DNA of 64,000 nt from Gorsachius magnificus (taxonomy: Eukaryota; Chordata; Aves; Pelecaniformes; Ardeidae): assembly GCA_034008185.1 (NCBI GenBank), contig CM067084.1, positions 3,801,385-3,865,384 of the forward strand, written 5' to 3'. The notes under the pieces are model-generated. The model saw nothing but the letters and a program-made list of their open reading frames with translations. It searched no databases and was not told where the DNA came from. This document shows, piece after piece, positions 29,185-42,099 of this stretch; positions within the stretch are counted from its first letter, which is position 1, and the number at the start of each line of letters is the position of its first letter. A program made the translations under genes and the position numbers.

Positions 29185-30099
29185 AAGCAAGGCTGCAGCT
29201 GCAGCCACATGGGGATACCAGCCAAACATCCCTTCTGTCACATCTCTGCACGTCAAAATAATTCAAGTCTGTAATGCCTGGCCAAGGAAGTTTGGGCCAG
29301 ACAGAAAGGTGACTTACTGCGCCAGTGCTAACTCAGAACATCATTACCTAAACCAGTCCCCTAAACCTAGAGACAACCAGGTGCCTCCCTACTTGTACAG
29401 TGGCAGAATTTAGAAGTTCAAACAAGGACCGAGGTACCAAGAAGCCCCCACCTCCTGCCTAGTGCTTTAGAAACTGGTACCGAAGCCACCTCATAAATCT
29501 GATCCACTTTTATTTTTCTAGAGAGTATTTAACATCTACCAATTTTTAAAACATCATTGTGAATGTGTTCTTTTTTTTTTCTTTACTATTTCAGCTATTA
29601 GCAGCTAGGGCACTCCTAAAGGAAAAGAGGCTTTACTGTCCTCTTTACATCAAATGCATTCACAGCTCTATACCAATTTCTAGAAAGGCACTATTTGAGC
29701 TGGACTTTTCCCAGGGTTCCACCAAAAATGAAATCACCGTAGAGGTTAAGAGAAACGGGAAGGAAAAGGCAAAAATATTTCATTGCTGATGATGATTACT
29801 TTTACTTAAGAAACAGAGATATACCTGCTGCTGCTTCCCCCCACCCCTCCCCGAGAGGAAGAATACCCACCCCCACCTAACAAGGTCCTGAGGGCCAGAA
29901 CCCAAGCATGTTCTCTTAAGCATACCAATCACGGAGCCATAAGCTGTTATACCTTTTCCACCTCCAAACTGTAAACACTTTTCCCCCCCCCTCCAGTGTC
30001 ACAACTTCAGTTGGATAATGTCCTCATGCCAGCCCTGACTACAACCTCACTCTTGGACATAAATGAAAATGACCCAGGCTGGAGATATTGGCCGTCAGG
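29185..30099. other. Unique spacer between two CR1 copies
   Basis: No gene or repeat is recognised in about 900 bases. There is a T-run near 29568-29580 and a C-run near 29984-29992. Confidence 0.6.
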
Positions 30100-30854
30100 A
30101 ACCTCACTCATGCAGTTGAGCCAGGGGAAACGCACAGTCCACCACCTGGGCAGGATCAACCCCAGGCACCAGGACATGCTGGGGGCCAACCAGCTGGAAA
30201 GCAGCTTTGCAGAAGAGGCCCTGGGGGTCCTGGTGGGCACCAAGTTGAACACGAGTCAACAAGGTGCCCTTGCCAGGAGGGCTAACATCATCCCGGGCTG
30301 TGTTAGGAGGAATGTTTGCTGAAGGTCAAGGGAGGGGATCCTTGGCTTCTACTCAGCACTGGTGAGGCCACACCTAGAGCACGGGGTCCAGCCCTGGGCT
30401 CCTCCATAGGAGCATGCTAAGGAGCTACTAGCAAGCGTCCAGCAAAGAGCTGCAAAGATGATGAAGGGACTGGACCATCTCTTCTGTGAGGAAAGGCTGA
30501 GAGAGCTGGGACTGTTTAGGCGAGAGAAGCAGCAGCTCAGGGATGATTTCTCAACATGTAAAAATATCTGAAGGGGAGGTGTAAAGAAGATGGAGCCAAG
30601 CTCTTTTCAGTGGTGCCCAGTGACAGGACGAGAGGCAATGGGCACAAACCAAAACACAGAAGTTGCCCTCTGATCATCAGGAAACACTTTTTTACTGTGA
30701 GAGTGACCGAGCACTGGCAGAAGTTGCCCAGGGAGACTATAGATTCTCCATTCCTTGGAAGTGTTCAAAAGCCATTTGGGCATGGCCCTGCTTGAGCTGG
30801 GGGCTGGACAAGACAGCCTCCAGAGATGCCTTCCCACCTCCACCATTCTGTGAG
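30100..30854 (+). mobile_element. Older CR1 LINE, RT C-terminus to 3' end
   Basis: This is the longest CR1 copy in the window. Its first part encodes the end of the reverse-transcriptase region (the frame around 30140-30320 contains EALGVLVGTKLNTSQQGALA). This is followed by the usual CACTGGTGAGGCCACACCTA junction and the ORF2 C-terminus (DRTRGNGHKPKHRS, FFTVRVTEHWQKLPRE). It ends with CTTCCCACCTCCACCATTCT. Several frameshifts and stops break the frame (for example TGA at 30320), so it is an old copy. The 5' boundary is approximate. Confidence 0.92.
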
Positions 30855-32476
30855 CTGTCAGTGTGAAGAAAGCCTAGATGCTGGATATCCCGCACCAGCT
30901 GACCGTTATAAACATTTGGTTTCAGCACCTTCAAACACAAGCGTTTCAATTGGAGATCATGATCCTCATTCCTTCAAACACACACTTGTAGGCATTTTCC
31001 AGAGGGGGTTCCAAAGTCTGGATTAATATTAAACTAAGCTCTTCAATACCAATTTCAAAAGACCCATTTGATGCCATCACAGGAACTGATAAAGGCATGT
31101 GCATTCCTAAAGCCCTCTCACCTCCTGGTACATCAAGACCACTCGTGCGACCTAGTAGATGTTTCCCTTGCATCTTTTTGCGCTTAAGAACGCAAAGGAG
31201 TTTCGTGCTAGTTAATTTTTACTTTATTAACAACACCCTGACTAAACTGCCATGAACTTCCTGCTGTGAGACTTCCACACCTTTACACATCCTACCATTT
31301 TCCGATTGCTTAGCTAAGTACCTGTGAAAGGAAGCTATCTATTAGCTAAACTGGATATCCATCATGACAAGAACCTTGCTGTCAGGGAGACCAGGATTAG
31401 GCTGGTGGCAGAAAAACCTTTCATTCCCCAAGCTGTGGTGCGGACAGATGTTGATTTCTGGCACTTACTGTTGCACCTACTGAATAGACAACACGCAACA
31501 GTGCCTATGGCAAATACAGCCGATCGGATTTTCCTCCGGCATCTGCCCCTTTTTTGCTCCTCAGGCAACAAAAAGGCAGAGTGCCTGCAAATAAGCAGAA
31601 AACTTCCTTTTAAAAAGGGAGGTGTCTGTTTCCACCTTTGCTCCAAACGTTCGCTTAAATGAATCTATCAGTGGCGCAAAAGTATTGCACTGCGGGAGCA
31701 TTCGTATGCCGTGCAGCAGCCATCTAGCCCAAACACACTTTAAGTTAGCCATCTATTTTTAAAGCACGCTGGGGCTAAAGCAGCTTTCACAATTCGCAAG
31801 TCCTAAATAGCTTCCTTGCACGACCCTTCCACTTCTGCACCACGAGCACGACAAACTCCCTCGCGTGCTGCAGCAGAACTGAGCGACGGTGCCATGGAAA
31901 ACATTACTCTGGATTGCCCAACTTTCACATTCTTACGAGTCTGATTCATAAACTGTATTACTGCCGAACTGTGCGCAAGGTTGTTATGCATCATGTACGG
32001 ACACGGTTGTCTCCAGCCTTCATCCACCCGGCTCCCACACATACGATACTGCAAGCAAAACCTGTGCTATGCGAGGGAAATACTAAGAATCCAACCGTGG
32101 CCTCGGAGGTATGACAGAGCACCGAAATCTTGATTACCGCTGGTGGTATTAGTAGCACAATTATCTCCTCCACAACACCGTCCGCTGCCATCTGGGCATT
32201 CCTGAATGTAGTCCCGAACAAGGATGAACGCTCTTTAAAAAGGCAGATAAAGAATTTAGAGGGGCAAATAGGCACCTTCATGCACACACACAGCCAGCTA
32301 CTCGCACCCTGCCTTGGCACGGGGCCAGCGACTGTAGTCATTATTCTGGGAGAACTCTCCCTGATGGAGCTGGCCCACGGCATGCAAGTTATGAGTCACA
32401 CTACAAAAACTTGGCTCCTGTAGTTGTTTCCCATCTAATTAAAATTCACTCAAACATCCCACAAGCTGGCTTTTAC

Positions 32477-32561
32477 CGTAACAATATCAATATCTGCGCC
32501 TGCTGCCAAAAGACGGTTGAGCACCACAACCCGGCTCCAGAGGTAGCGCGTACACATAATA
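32477..32561 (-). CDS. Candidate exon with an ankyrin-repeat-like peptide
   Basis: On the minus strand a long T-rich tract and CTCTTTCAG form a strong acceptor. An 85-bp open segment follows, then ACG|GTAAAA as donor. After one base that would complete a codon from the previous exon, 28 codons follow, ending at a codon boundary. The peptide includes VVVLNRLLAAGADIDIVT. In ankyrin repeats the second helix and following loop read as LLxAGADxN, so LLAAGADID fits well. The N-terminal part (MCTRYLWSR) fits the repeat less well. One repeat in 28 residues cannot identify a gene, and no partner exon was recognised. Alternatives are an ancient pseudo-exon or a chance match. Confidence 0.28.
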
Positions 32562-35500
32562 CTGAAAGAGACACCAAAAAAAAAAAATAAAAAAAAATCA
32601 CTTATTTTGTTGCGTCTCTCCTCAAGGGACCCAGTTACAGCCAGCCAGAAACCAAGCTGCTGCCTTTTTTTTTCTTTTAAAAGACTCAATTGAAGCAGCA
32701 GTAGTACAGTGTAAAAGAAACACATATGCACAAAGTAAACTGTTTCCATATATTATAGGCTAGCCTAAAAGATTTATCGAACACAGCTCGCCTTCACTTC
32801 TTCCCCCCACAGGGTTTGTAATAATGCTCCTGTTGCCTTTTATTTTTAATTGCATCTTTTGAAGCGATGTTTATTTAATTTATCTTTAGTGGTTTTACTT
32901 CTGCTTTAACTCTCTTAAAAATTACCTCAATTGCTAGCTTCCATTTTTAAAATGTAGTCCAAAGATACCAGTGAAGATTTGGTGATCTGTGCAACTATCA
33001 GGCATACAGGAATAAGACAAAAAACTACTAAGCCCAAAGGAGTCAACACAAAGATTTTTTTCTCGCCAAAAAGATTCCTTGGGTTTGTCTCTTTATGCAA
33101 CCTTGTGGATCAGGCTACAACCAAAGCCAGCATCACGGTCATGTTAGATTGCCAGATGGCTGCTAAAATGAAGTCACACTTCAAAGTACTTGGAGGCTTT
33201 GTATTTGTGCATACAGTTTCCTCAGCATGCACTAAACTCTAAGGAAAGAGATGAAAATACTGGATATTATCGTCTTGGTCTTTGAAGAGGGGAAAAAAAA
33301 ATTCCAATCACCATCAGCAGAAATACACAAAAAGTAACAACATTCCTAGTGAAAAAAATCCCAGTCTTTTTATCTATAACAATCAAAGCACAAAAGACTT
33401 ATCAGAAGAAAAAAACCACCTTCAAATCACAAATTAATAGCCATTTCTTTTACAAGCCCATTTGCTCACTGAGACAGTCTTGCCTTTAAAAACAGACCGG
33501 TGTCCTGCTATTCTAAACTGATGTTCTGTGCTATCAGAGAATTAACTAATAAAGTAATTAAAGTCCCGATGCATGAACACTTCCTGCTTAAATTTAAAAC
33601 CAGAACAAAACAAAAAACCCCAAAGGCACGGGGGTGTAGCGCGTACCTGAATACCAAAGGGAACGGTCAGGAGCACAAGGTGGTGGTTACACCTTCTGGT
33701 CCACATCCACGATTACCCATCCCATCCCTGCACAGGCACGTGGCAGCCAAAGCCACCGACATTCTGTCACACTTAGTTTTAAGTAACACAAACACGCTAA
33801 GCTGAGGAGAGAGGAAAACTATCTGCTATGCCTTTTCTACCAAAATGCATGGCTTGAGAGCCAGCTACATCATTTAAAGGGGTGGGGAAAAGCTTTTTCT
33901 AACACTGAAGTATCTTCAGTTCTGTGGATTGCAGGCACACAAACAGCATTAATGTCTCCATGTCTGAGGCTGACGGCACATTGGTGTAGGTACTCTCAGC
34001 ACTGAAGGCTCGTGAGAAGATACAAACTGGGGAGGAAGAGTAGCGACTTCGCCGCTAGACTGTAAGTGCTATTAAACCTTTAAAAACCCAGAGGCAGAAA
34101 GATCAACTCTTCTATTACTAGCAACTATCTCATTCTGGAGCGTAGGCATTTCTCATCACCTGTGATGTCCCTGTTATGCTACTAACCTAAATATTAGCCA
34201 CTGCTTTATTTCATTCAAGGTTTTGGACAGAGTGATCCTCACTCCTGACCCCAGCTGTTCCCAGCCAAGGTAGCCTTGAAGCAGTCATGCTGTGACCATT
34301 TCAGCAGTGCTGGCATAGTTTCTTTTACAGCTTGCAAAAATATCTAGGTATTGTCACTGTACTAACAGAAACATTAAGACTTCACCTTTGCAAGGGCCAT
34401 TTAAGAACAGCAGAAATACTTCTGCAGGCTTTCAGAGGTACTGTTCCATCTTCTATCACTGTCCGGTGGTTGTTACGGGCCAAGAAAATCACGGCCCATA
34501 TAGAACGAGAGCACAAAGTCTAGCGAAGAGACCACCAAATTTTACTGCACATTTTCACAGGAAATCAGGTTTAAGGATACAGAATTTAAGCTCCAGCCTG
34601 TTAGGTTTCAGCGCAAAACCAGTGAGCTCCCCTATCTGTCTCCCACAAAGCACTCTGTTGTACAATATATTTGCATCCAAACTGACTTGCCTGGTGTCCT
34701 ATACCAGGAAAGAGTGACAGCCAATTTATAATTTCTCTACAAGAAGTTCAGAAAAACATTTCTCTCAAAAGGAGAAAGGTATTTCTTATTTGGATCCCAG
34801 TTTCTCAAGATAAAACATGAAAACATTATCGTATTTATCAGCAGAGAGCCAGACAGCAAAGCTCTAATGTGAGGTGACAGATTCCAGATGCAAGATTTGT
34901 GTTTTCCTCTTAATTCTCAAGCTGGAACAGGCTTATAAAAAGCAAAGCCCAATTCTGTATCTCTCATTCCTAGGGCTTCCTTTTCCCAGCTACAGGCTTG
35001 GGGCCTACATCCACTTGTGTGCATTTAGAAATCACTGTTCTATGTTCGGAAGCAATCCTACACACAAGTTTAAAAAAAAAAATTTTAAAAAAATCACTGC
35101 TTCTTTAGAAGTGCTATATAGTCAAGCTGTGGATACAGAGGCAAAACAAACCCAGATCTGTCTGAAGAGCCAAGTGTTTAAAAGTACACGAGGGAAGCTA
35201 CATAAAGACAGTAACAGCAGCGCTTGCTTCCTACGAGTTAAAGGGCTTTTTCACATCACAATAATAACAAAATATATTTTAGCTAAGTATTCTTCTTGAC
35301 ACACTTTTTTTTTTAAACCTAGTTCCTATATAGTCGCAGAAAATATTGCTGATGGGAAAATAACCAATAGGAAATTCAAGCAGTTAAGATCTTATGCCTA
35401 CTTTTGACAAAACTGCTTAACAAAGTGCGTTCCATTTTGCCAGAGACGCTAGTTCTTTATTCCTCCTCCACCAGTAAGACAGGCTATTCCCTTTATTATA

Positions 35501-36057
35501 AATAAAAAAAACCCTCACCAATAAAAACCACCACCCAGAACCCACTCAAAATAAACCAATCCTTTTCTACAGATAGCAGCTATTACCTGCACTTCAATGA
35601 CAGGGAAAAACAAGGCAGATTGAATACTTTATCTATAGCCTTCCACTAGGTAGAAGACAGCAACACAGACAATTACGTTTCAACAACCTCACAGTGCCCT
35701 GGAACACTTAGTCAAAATTTACTTGAGGCCAAAAGCGTAATATTGTACTAAGATTTAAATATTAGCAAAATTCCAGTTGATCGTGTCACTGATTTCCGTA
35801 ACAAGTTTTCCTCAGTTGGCAAACAGCAAATTTAACGTTCAGATATCAAAAGGGGCGAGCCGAGCGATAACCCTTCTGCCTTGCTCAGTGCTCCTACAAT
35901 TAAACACTAACCTGAACTTTTCCTCTCAACTCTCCCGGGTTTAGTGTAATTCAGAACAGAAAGTAAATCCTGGAACTGTTTCAGAGCCTCAGTACTAGAT
36001 AGAAAACAAAACTCCAAAACCAAAAAACCAGAAGTCATTTTCAACCCAGGAAAAAGT

Positions 36058-36073
36058 AAAAAAAAAAAAAAAA
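36058..36073. repeat. A16 homopolymer
   Basis: Sixteen A residues ending in ATTTGC. No retroelement is attached. Confidence 0.9.
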
Positions 36074-39000
36074 TTTGCTACATTGCAGCAATTACTCTCA
36101 GCTGAGGCAGAATAAGCAATTTGCCCATAACATCTTCTCTTACCACAGTGGAATTTCCCTGGGAAAAAACTCCTGGTCTATAGTCTCACTTATTTTTTTA
36201 GTATGGAATGCCACGCTCTCAGAAAGTAAGAGGTACAGAAATCTAGTAATTTGTACTTTATAACAATTAACTACAGCAGAAAAAAAAAGAAAAGTCAACC
36301 TTGAAAACACTCTCCTGTTTAAGTGCGTTTTAAAACATCCCAGCGATACAGGCAAGAAGCATCTAGAGATGCAGAATTTGTAAAGATGAAGGAACTGAGC
36401 AAGGGTGAAGTGCAAACTCGAACATCAGAAGCAGGCAAAGGCAGCAAAACCAAACCACAGATGTATTAAGAGCACAGAGAATATGAACAAATCTAACAAG
36501 TGCTTGATGGCAGTGCTAAACCACCGAATGGCTTCCACTTGACCTATGCATCTCAAGCTAGAGCAGTCTAGAACAACAAAAAAAAATTTTCAGGCATTTA
36601 TGGATTCTGCATCCACTGTGAAAATGACTTTTCATTGTATAAGCTGAAATACTCCCAATTGCCTGCTGTCAAAGCAAGACTCTCCAGTTCTCCAGCACCA
36701 GTCTGACAACTCTTCCCTAAACCCACCCCCCAACTTAACGAGTTCACTGATAGCAAATGCCACAAATCCACTCAGTTGGACTAAAGAACAACGTAACTCT
36801 GTTTCCACCAGCTGGTACAGCAAGTTTTCCAGCTTTAGTAAAATCAGTTTTCTCCTTGTCCCAGGGCTGCTGAGCAGCCCTTTTGGAGTCAGGCTCCAGC
36901 ACCAACTTGAGCCACGGGTAAGTCCAACCAGGGAACGTGCTTCCTCCCCAGGTACCGCAGAGACCTGGCCAAAATTAATTATGGATAATAAAAGCCAGAC
37001 TATTCCTTTAAACTTTAAAATCACTTCAGACAAACTGCTTTTGAAAAGCATCAAGAAGGAACTGCAGAAAGCTACCAATGCAAATATCGCTTTCTCCTTA
37101 GAGGTACAGTAAGCAGCGAAATATCTCAGCTTTATCTAATTTTGAGAAGACCCACAACAGATTTTGACTCAGTTCTCTGGCAAAGGCAAAGAGAACATCT
37201 AAATCATAGGGAATTTCAAGGGAAAACCCTGGGATTATGTATCTCTGTAAATAAAAAATAAATAAAAAGGCGACACACACACAAACATTTCCCCCCTCCT
37301 CACCCCACTGCTTTCACAGCGCAGTAGGTGCACGTAGTAACACAATCTTAGGTAAAGAAAGGCCTGGCCGTTAAGAATTTAAACAAGCACGACTGTTCTC
37401 TCAGGGAAATTAATCTATATGAACTCAAGCAAAAACTTAAAATATAAAGAACCATCGCACACCTAAAATATTTCAGTGACACAAACTCCAAAGACTGCCT
37501 ATGGCACTAAGCGGTCCTTTAAAAAATAAATTAATTCAAGGGCACTTTCAGCAACCCTGGTCTAAGTGCAGGTTTGGTAAAGCTGTGACATTTCTTGCCT
37601 ACTTTTTTCACTGTTTTGCAATAAAATAAATGCTTTTCTCCTAAGCGGCAACTTTTGGTATATATTTTAAATAAGGCTGCACCACTCTGAACATCGGAGT
37701 TTCCATACTGAAAACATGTGATTGCAGTACTCACGAATGCGTGAATTCTGCAGTAAAATACAAAGTTTCCCAACTCCAGTGATGTGTAAGCCTGAATTCA
37801 GAAACAGCGCTCCCCAAGAGCTATTTTGCAGCTTCAGGTGTAAGCAAAGAGCCTTTTAAGAAGCTGCCACCCACTACGTGCAGTTTTAGCAACTCAACTT
37901 TTAAGATTGAGAGACATGTTTATTTTTATCCACTTAGTATCTTCAATAGATTATGAAAATGAGCAGCTTGGCTGCGAGGAGCACATTACTTAAATGTGCA
38001 ATTGCTTTGTCAAAAAACGAAACAAAAAATGTGTTAATGACGCTTGTGTTTTCAGTAGCTATACACCCATAGGAACGTTTTAATAGACTAAAAGGCTGAA
38101 ACAGAAGCACGGAAATACTTCAGCAGGACTTGTAAGCACTTGCAGCTTAAAGCATCAAGCAAATGAAGCTAAAAGGGAATCAGGGGAAGACAATGGTCAC
38201 AGCCCTTGCTGAGCATTCCGATACAGAAAACACGTATGCTTTTGAGTTGCCAGAGCAGAAACCCAGTACTATTTACGGCAAGGGAGGCACCAAAATATCT
38301 ACGACTCTCGGGTCTCATGTCAAAAATAACTGAGCCTTCATACGTTCTTGGGTTGATCAGTTTACTCTAGAACACATCATCCTTGGCAAGTTAGGTATTT
38401 GGCAAGTGCTCTTTGAAACCCAACATCCCACTACTTCTGAAATCGCAAGGGAGATGCAAGAAGAGACTATCACCAACTGCACGTAGAAATCTTACCACAG
38501 TTTCAGCATCCTTATGTAGCGCTGGTTTCCATTATCTCAAGTTCTGCCATCCCTCTTGCTCCCTTTCCCTTGCTCCTTCCACCTTTCTGTACCACAAACT
38601 GCTCTTAAAGTTTCTGCTCCTGCCAAGTGAGCCTCAAAATCTTCATTCACAAAAATCAAGGTTTTTTTGTCCAATCAAGAGTTTTATTACTTGATGTCTA
38701 CCCATGCAGAACCTAGGATGAAAAAGTGGAGAAGGCAGGCAGGCTGCTCTTTCTCTTACTGTTTTGGGGGGTTCCCCCATGTTCTCTACCATACTCAATG
38801 GTTCCAGAAAAGCAGCGTTCAGGGGCAGCTTCTCTCCGCTTCCTCAGCATTTTCTCTGTTGTTGAACACCATATATGTAGGCTTTAGTCCATGCAGTAGT
38901 TAAAACCACATTATGAAAAGCACGTGATGCCCACTACAGTCAGTGGAGGTTCACAGAACAAGTGAAAGTTTGCGGCTTCATATAGGCACACGGACACACT

Positions 39001-40330
39001 ATACCTTCACAGTAACACCCAGCAATGTTATTTAAGGGCTCATGTACACAGGGACTCACACAAGATTCAAGTTTAATGTAGAAATGTTAGAGTAAAAAGA
39101 ACATATCGCTTCAAAACTTGCAACAGATCAACCTTCGGTCACAAGGAGAGACATATAGAGGCAGTTCTTCGGAAGGTAGCGATCTATAAAGGATAGCAAG
39201 TACTCACAAAAGCACCGTATCTCTACATAAAGCTCATACTGGTCAAGTGCCTGGTTACGCGTCTCCTGACTCTCTCTCACAAATACTGCAAACACAACTT
39301 AGAGGTTTGCAAACCTGACTATTGCTGACAAAACCGTGGAATTTCAACACTGAAGAAACAAAGTCACAGATTTATAAAGCTGAGTTTGGATTTTAGGGTC
39401 CTAACTTCATGCTCGAAACTGAAAGCACCAATTAATATATTCCAGATTTAATGCCAGAAATAAAGCATTCGAGCCAGTAATTATCTGTGATAAGTATAAC
39501 CAGGACAATGTTCCACTTGGCAGCATAACAACGTAGATATCACGGCACGTTGCTTTGATCCTACTTTGAGAAGAGCTTTATAAAAATAATGGAATAAAGT
39601 AACTTGCATTCCCTCAGCTTCTTTATCCATAGTCTCTTTGTAGCAGAATTAACATTTTTCTGATATGCAATCTTGTCCCAGAATTCAAAAATCAAGCGGT
39701 ATTATTACCAACAAGAAAACTTCAGCAAACAAAATTGTGTCTTTATTAATATTTCTGCCTGCAAACAACATTCTCTGTGCAACTGACTCCTTACAACATA
39801 GGGAATCAGGCCTGTATTTTTACTGCTGATGCATATAAGAAAATCACGGACAAAAAGTTTTGAATGTAATTCCCTGCAGTCAAGACAGGGCTTAAAAGCA
39901 GCAGAGGGGTATTATTACCCATTGAAATAGCATTCTCAATTAATATGCCTTATTCAAAACTGACTAGTACTAATCAAATTACTCTCACCGACTTCAAACT
40001 CAGAGTTATGAACCCCAAATCTTCCCTTTGAACGATCTAATTGGTGAATCACAGAGTAGTTAGTCTCTTCTTTTTTTAAATACTGATAGGTGAGGTAAGC
40101 TCCAGACACACATGTGATTTTAAGTGCAACCTCTTTCAAACCCTCACTCAGAGTACTCCATTTGAAAAACAACTCATCACAGCTGTCTACCATTCCGAAA
40201 CATTTCTCATCCTGCTGAGCACATGAAGGCAAAGAGCTCTCCTAAGCACTTCCAGGACAAAGCACAGCACAGCTAGGTGACTCAATGTACCAAGCTTGGT
40301 CACCAGCGCTGATCAAATACGACCACAAAA

Positions 40331-40630
40331 TCATAGAATCATAGAATGTTCTGGGTTGGAAGGGACCCCTAGAGGTCACCCAGCCCCAACCCCCCTGCAG
40401 GGAGCAGGGACACCTTTAACCAGATCAGGTTGCTCACAGCCCCGTCCAACCTGGCCTGGAATGTTCCCAGGGATGGGGCCTCCACCCCCTCTCTGGGCAA
40501 CCCCTGCCAGGATTTCACCACCCTCATTGTAAAGAATTTCTTCCTTAGATCCAGTCTAAACGTACCCTGCTTCAGTTTAAAGCCATCACCCCTTGCCCTG
40601 TCACAGCTGGCCCTACCGAAAAGATTTTCC
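40331..40630 (-). mobile_element. CR1 LINE 3' end, minus strand
   Basis: The plus strand begins TCATAGAATCATAGAATGTT, the inverted CR1 3' tail. It continues through GGTCACCCAGCCCCAACCCC and CAGGGACACCTTTAACCAGA to CAGCTGGCCCTACCGAAAAG. It is the same subfamily as 41831-42099 and, in opposite orientation, 8367-8887. The 5' truncation point lies in the ORF2 C-terminus. Confidence 0.95.
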
Positions 40631-41830
40631 TATAGGAAATGACATCACATGCCTCTGCTTCATTCCTCTCATACACCCTGCAGCTGCCTGATCCCGCCGT
40701 TCTTCCCTTCCTGAGAATTAACCCTCCCAACACATACAGAGCAAACCTCCTGCACTGCACCGTGACCGATACGCAACTTCTTACCCAGGTGTACCCACAA
40801 GAAAAAAAAAAAAAAGCCGAGGGCATGTGGTCACTCTCCTGACCGTGGTTCTACTCTCCCACCGCCAAGTATTGCTGCAGATGGGTTACGCTTAAAAACT
40901 TCAACTTCAGCTGTTACATTGGCACGTGACAGTTCCGCCTAACTTTACTGAGCTTCAGGCAATGCTCTTGGTAGTTAAGAACATGTTTGTTGGTTTTTTT
41001 TTTTTTTTAAAAAAAAAGCACTCCTACAAAAAAGATTCAGTAAAGACCACAAATATGGACAGGCAGATGAGAGGGGAAAAAAAGCAGAGAGTGGAGAAAA
41101 AGTGCACAAAGACCTCAAGGAGAAAGGACGGCTGATGGAAAAGGTGCAAGAAACACAGCTCCGGTCCCCGGCTTCAAGAAGGAAGAGTTTTGAGGCAGGG
41201 CAACGGTTTCAAAGCAGCTCCACTGGTCCTTCCTGGCTCGATCAAAAGAGAGGTGGTTTCCCCACTCTCCTGAGCATCTTCCTTTTACTGTTGTTACACA
41301 TGGCTAAGTCAACACCTGTAAAACCAGGCGTTATGTTAGAGATTTCTGAAGCCATGTTAAAGTACGCAGAAACGTGATTTCAGGACTCCACCACGCAGCA
41401 TCATCCACAGATATTAGCCAGAGGTGCAGAGATCCCTACGGATCCTTGCTTCTGCTACTGAGCATTCTGGAAATGTAAATTTAATTACAGGGGAAAAGCA
41501 TCCATATGGATATTCAGGGATGTGTTTTGGTATTAGGGGAGAGGCAACTGGGAAGATTTTGAGAAATTGGGCCTAAAATGAAAGCCTATTATGTTTCAGG
41601 TTCTATTTGATCTGAAAACATTTTTTCTAATTAAAAAAAGCTAATTACTAAATACATTCCTGGCTTGCTATGATCGGTCAGTGACGTCTGAAGAGAGTTG
41701 ACAAACAAAAACCCCATAGTGCCTCTTGGAGATTAATGATCAGCTCTAAGCAATCAAATCCAACCAACAATTATTTGTAGACTAATCCAACTGCATGACA
41801 GCATTCCTCCGCCAGGAATTACTTCCATAT
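40631..41830. other. Unique spacer between two like-oriented CR1 copies
   Basis: It contains an A-run at 40801-40814 and a T-run/A-run junction at about 40995-41018 (T followed by A, giving a self-complementary stretch). No gene is recognised. The frame at 41102-41377 has no domain resemblance. Confidence 0.6.
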
Positions 41831-42099
41831 TCATAGAATCATAGAATGGTTTGGGTGGGAAGGGATCCTTAGAGGTCACCCAGCCCAACCCCCCTGCAGG
41901 GAGCAGGGACACCTTTAACCAGATCAGGTTGCTCACAGCCCCGTCCAACCTGGTCTGGAATGTTCCCAGGGATGGGGCCTCCACCCCCTCTCTGGGCAAC
42001 CTGTTCCAGTGTTTCACTACCCTCATTGTAAAGAATTTCTTCCTTATATCTAGTCTAAACCTACCCTGTTTTAGTTTAAAACCATTACCCCTTGTCCTG
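41831..42099 (-). mobile_element. CR1 LINE 3' end, minus strand
   Basis: It starts TCATAGAATCATAGAATGGT and is closely similar along its whole length to the copy at 40331-40630, with a slightly shorter 5' part. On the minus strand the ORF2 end is readable as [37 protein letters not shown] and [20 protein letters not shown] without interruption. It is a 5'-truncated, immobile remnant. Confidence 0.95.

Larger units (their letters stand above)
30855..40330. other. Unique AT-rich non-coding DNA
   Basis: About 9.5 kb hold no confident gene. It contains the ankyrin-like candidate exon described separately (32477-32561, minus), A-rich tracts near 32576-32597 and 36058-36073, and the longest frame outside repeats (36632-37078, minus, 148 codons). 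That frame has no recognisable domain and a length that chance can give in this much sequence. Confidence 0.5.

Noticed and set aside
29996..30322. 108-codon plus-strand frame as a gene
   Set aside because: Its second half is the CR1 reverse-transcriptase C-terminus in an old, frame-broken CR1 copy.
36632..37078. 148-codon minus-strand frame with a hydrophobic N-terminal part that looks like a signal peptide
   Set aside because: No domain is recognised, and it has no supporting splice or promoter context. One frame of this length is expected by chance in this much six-frame sequence.
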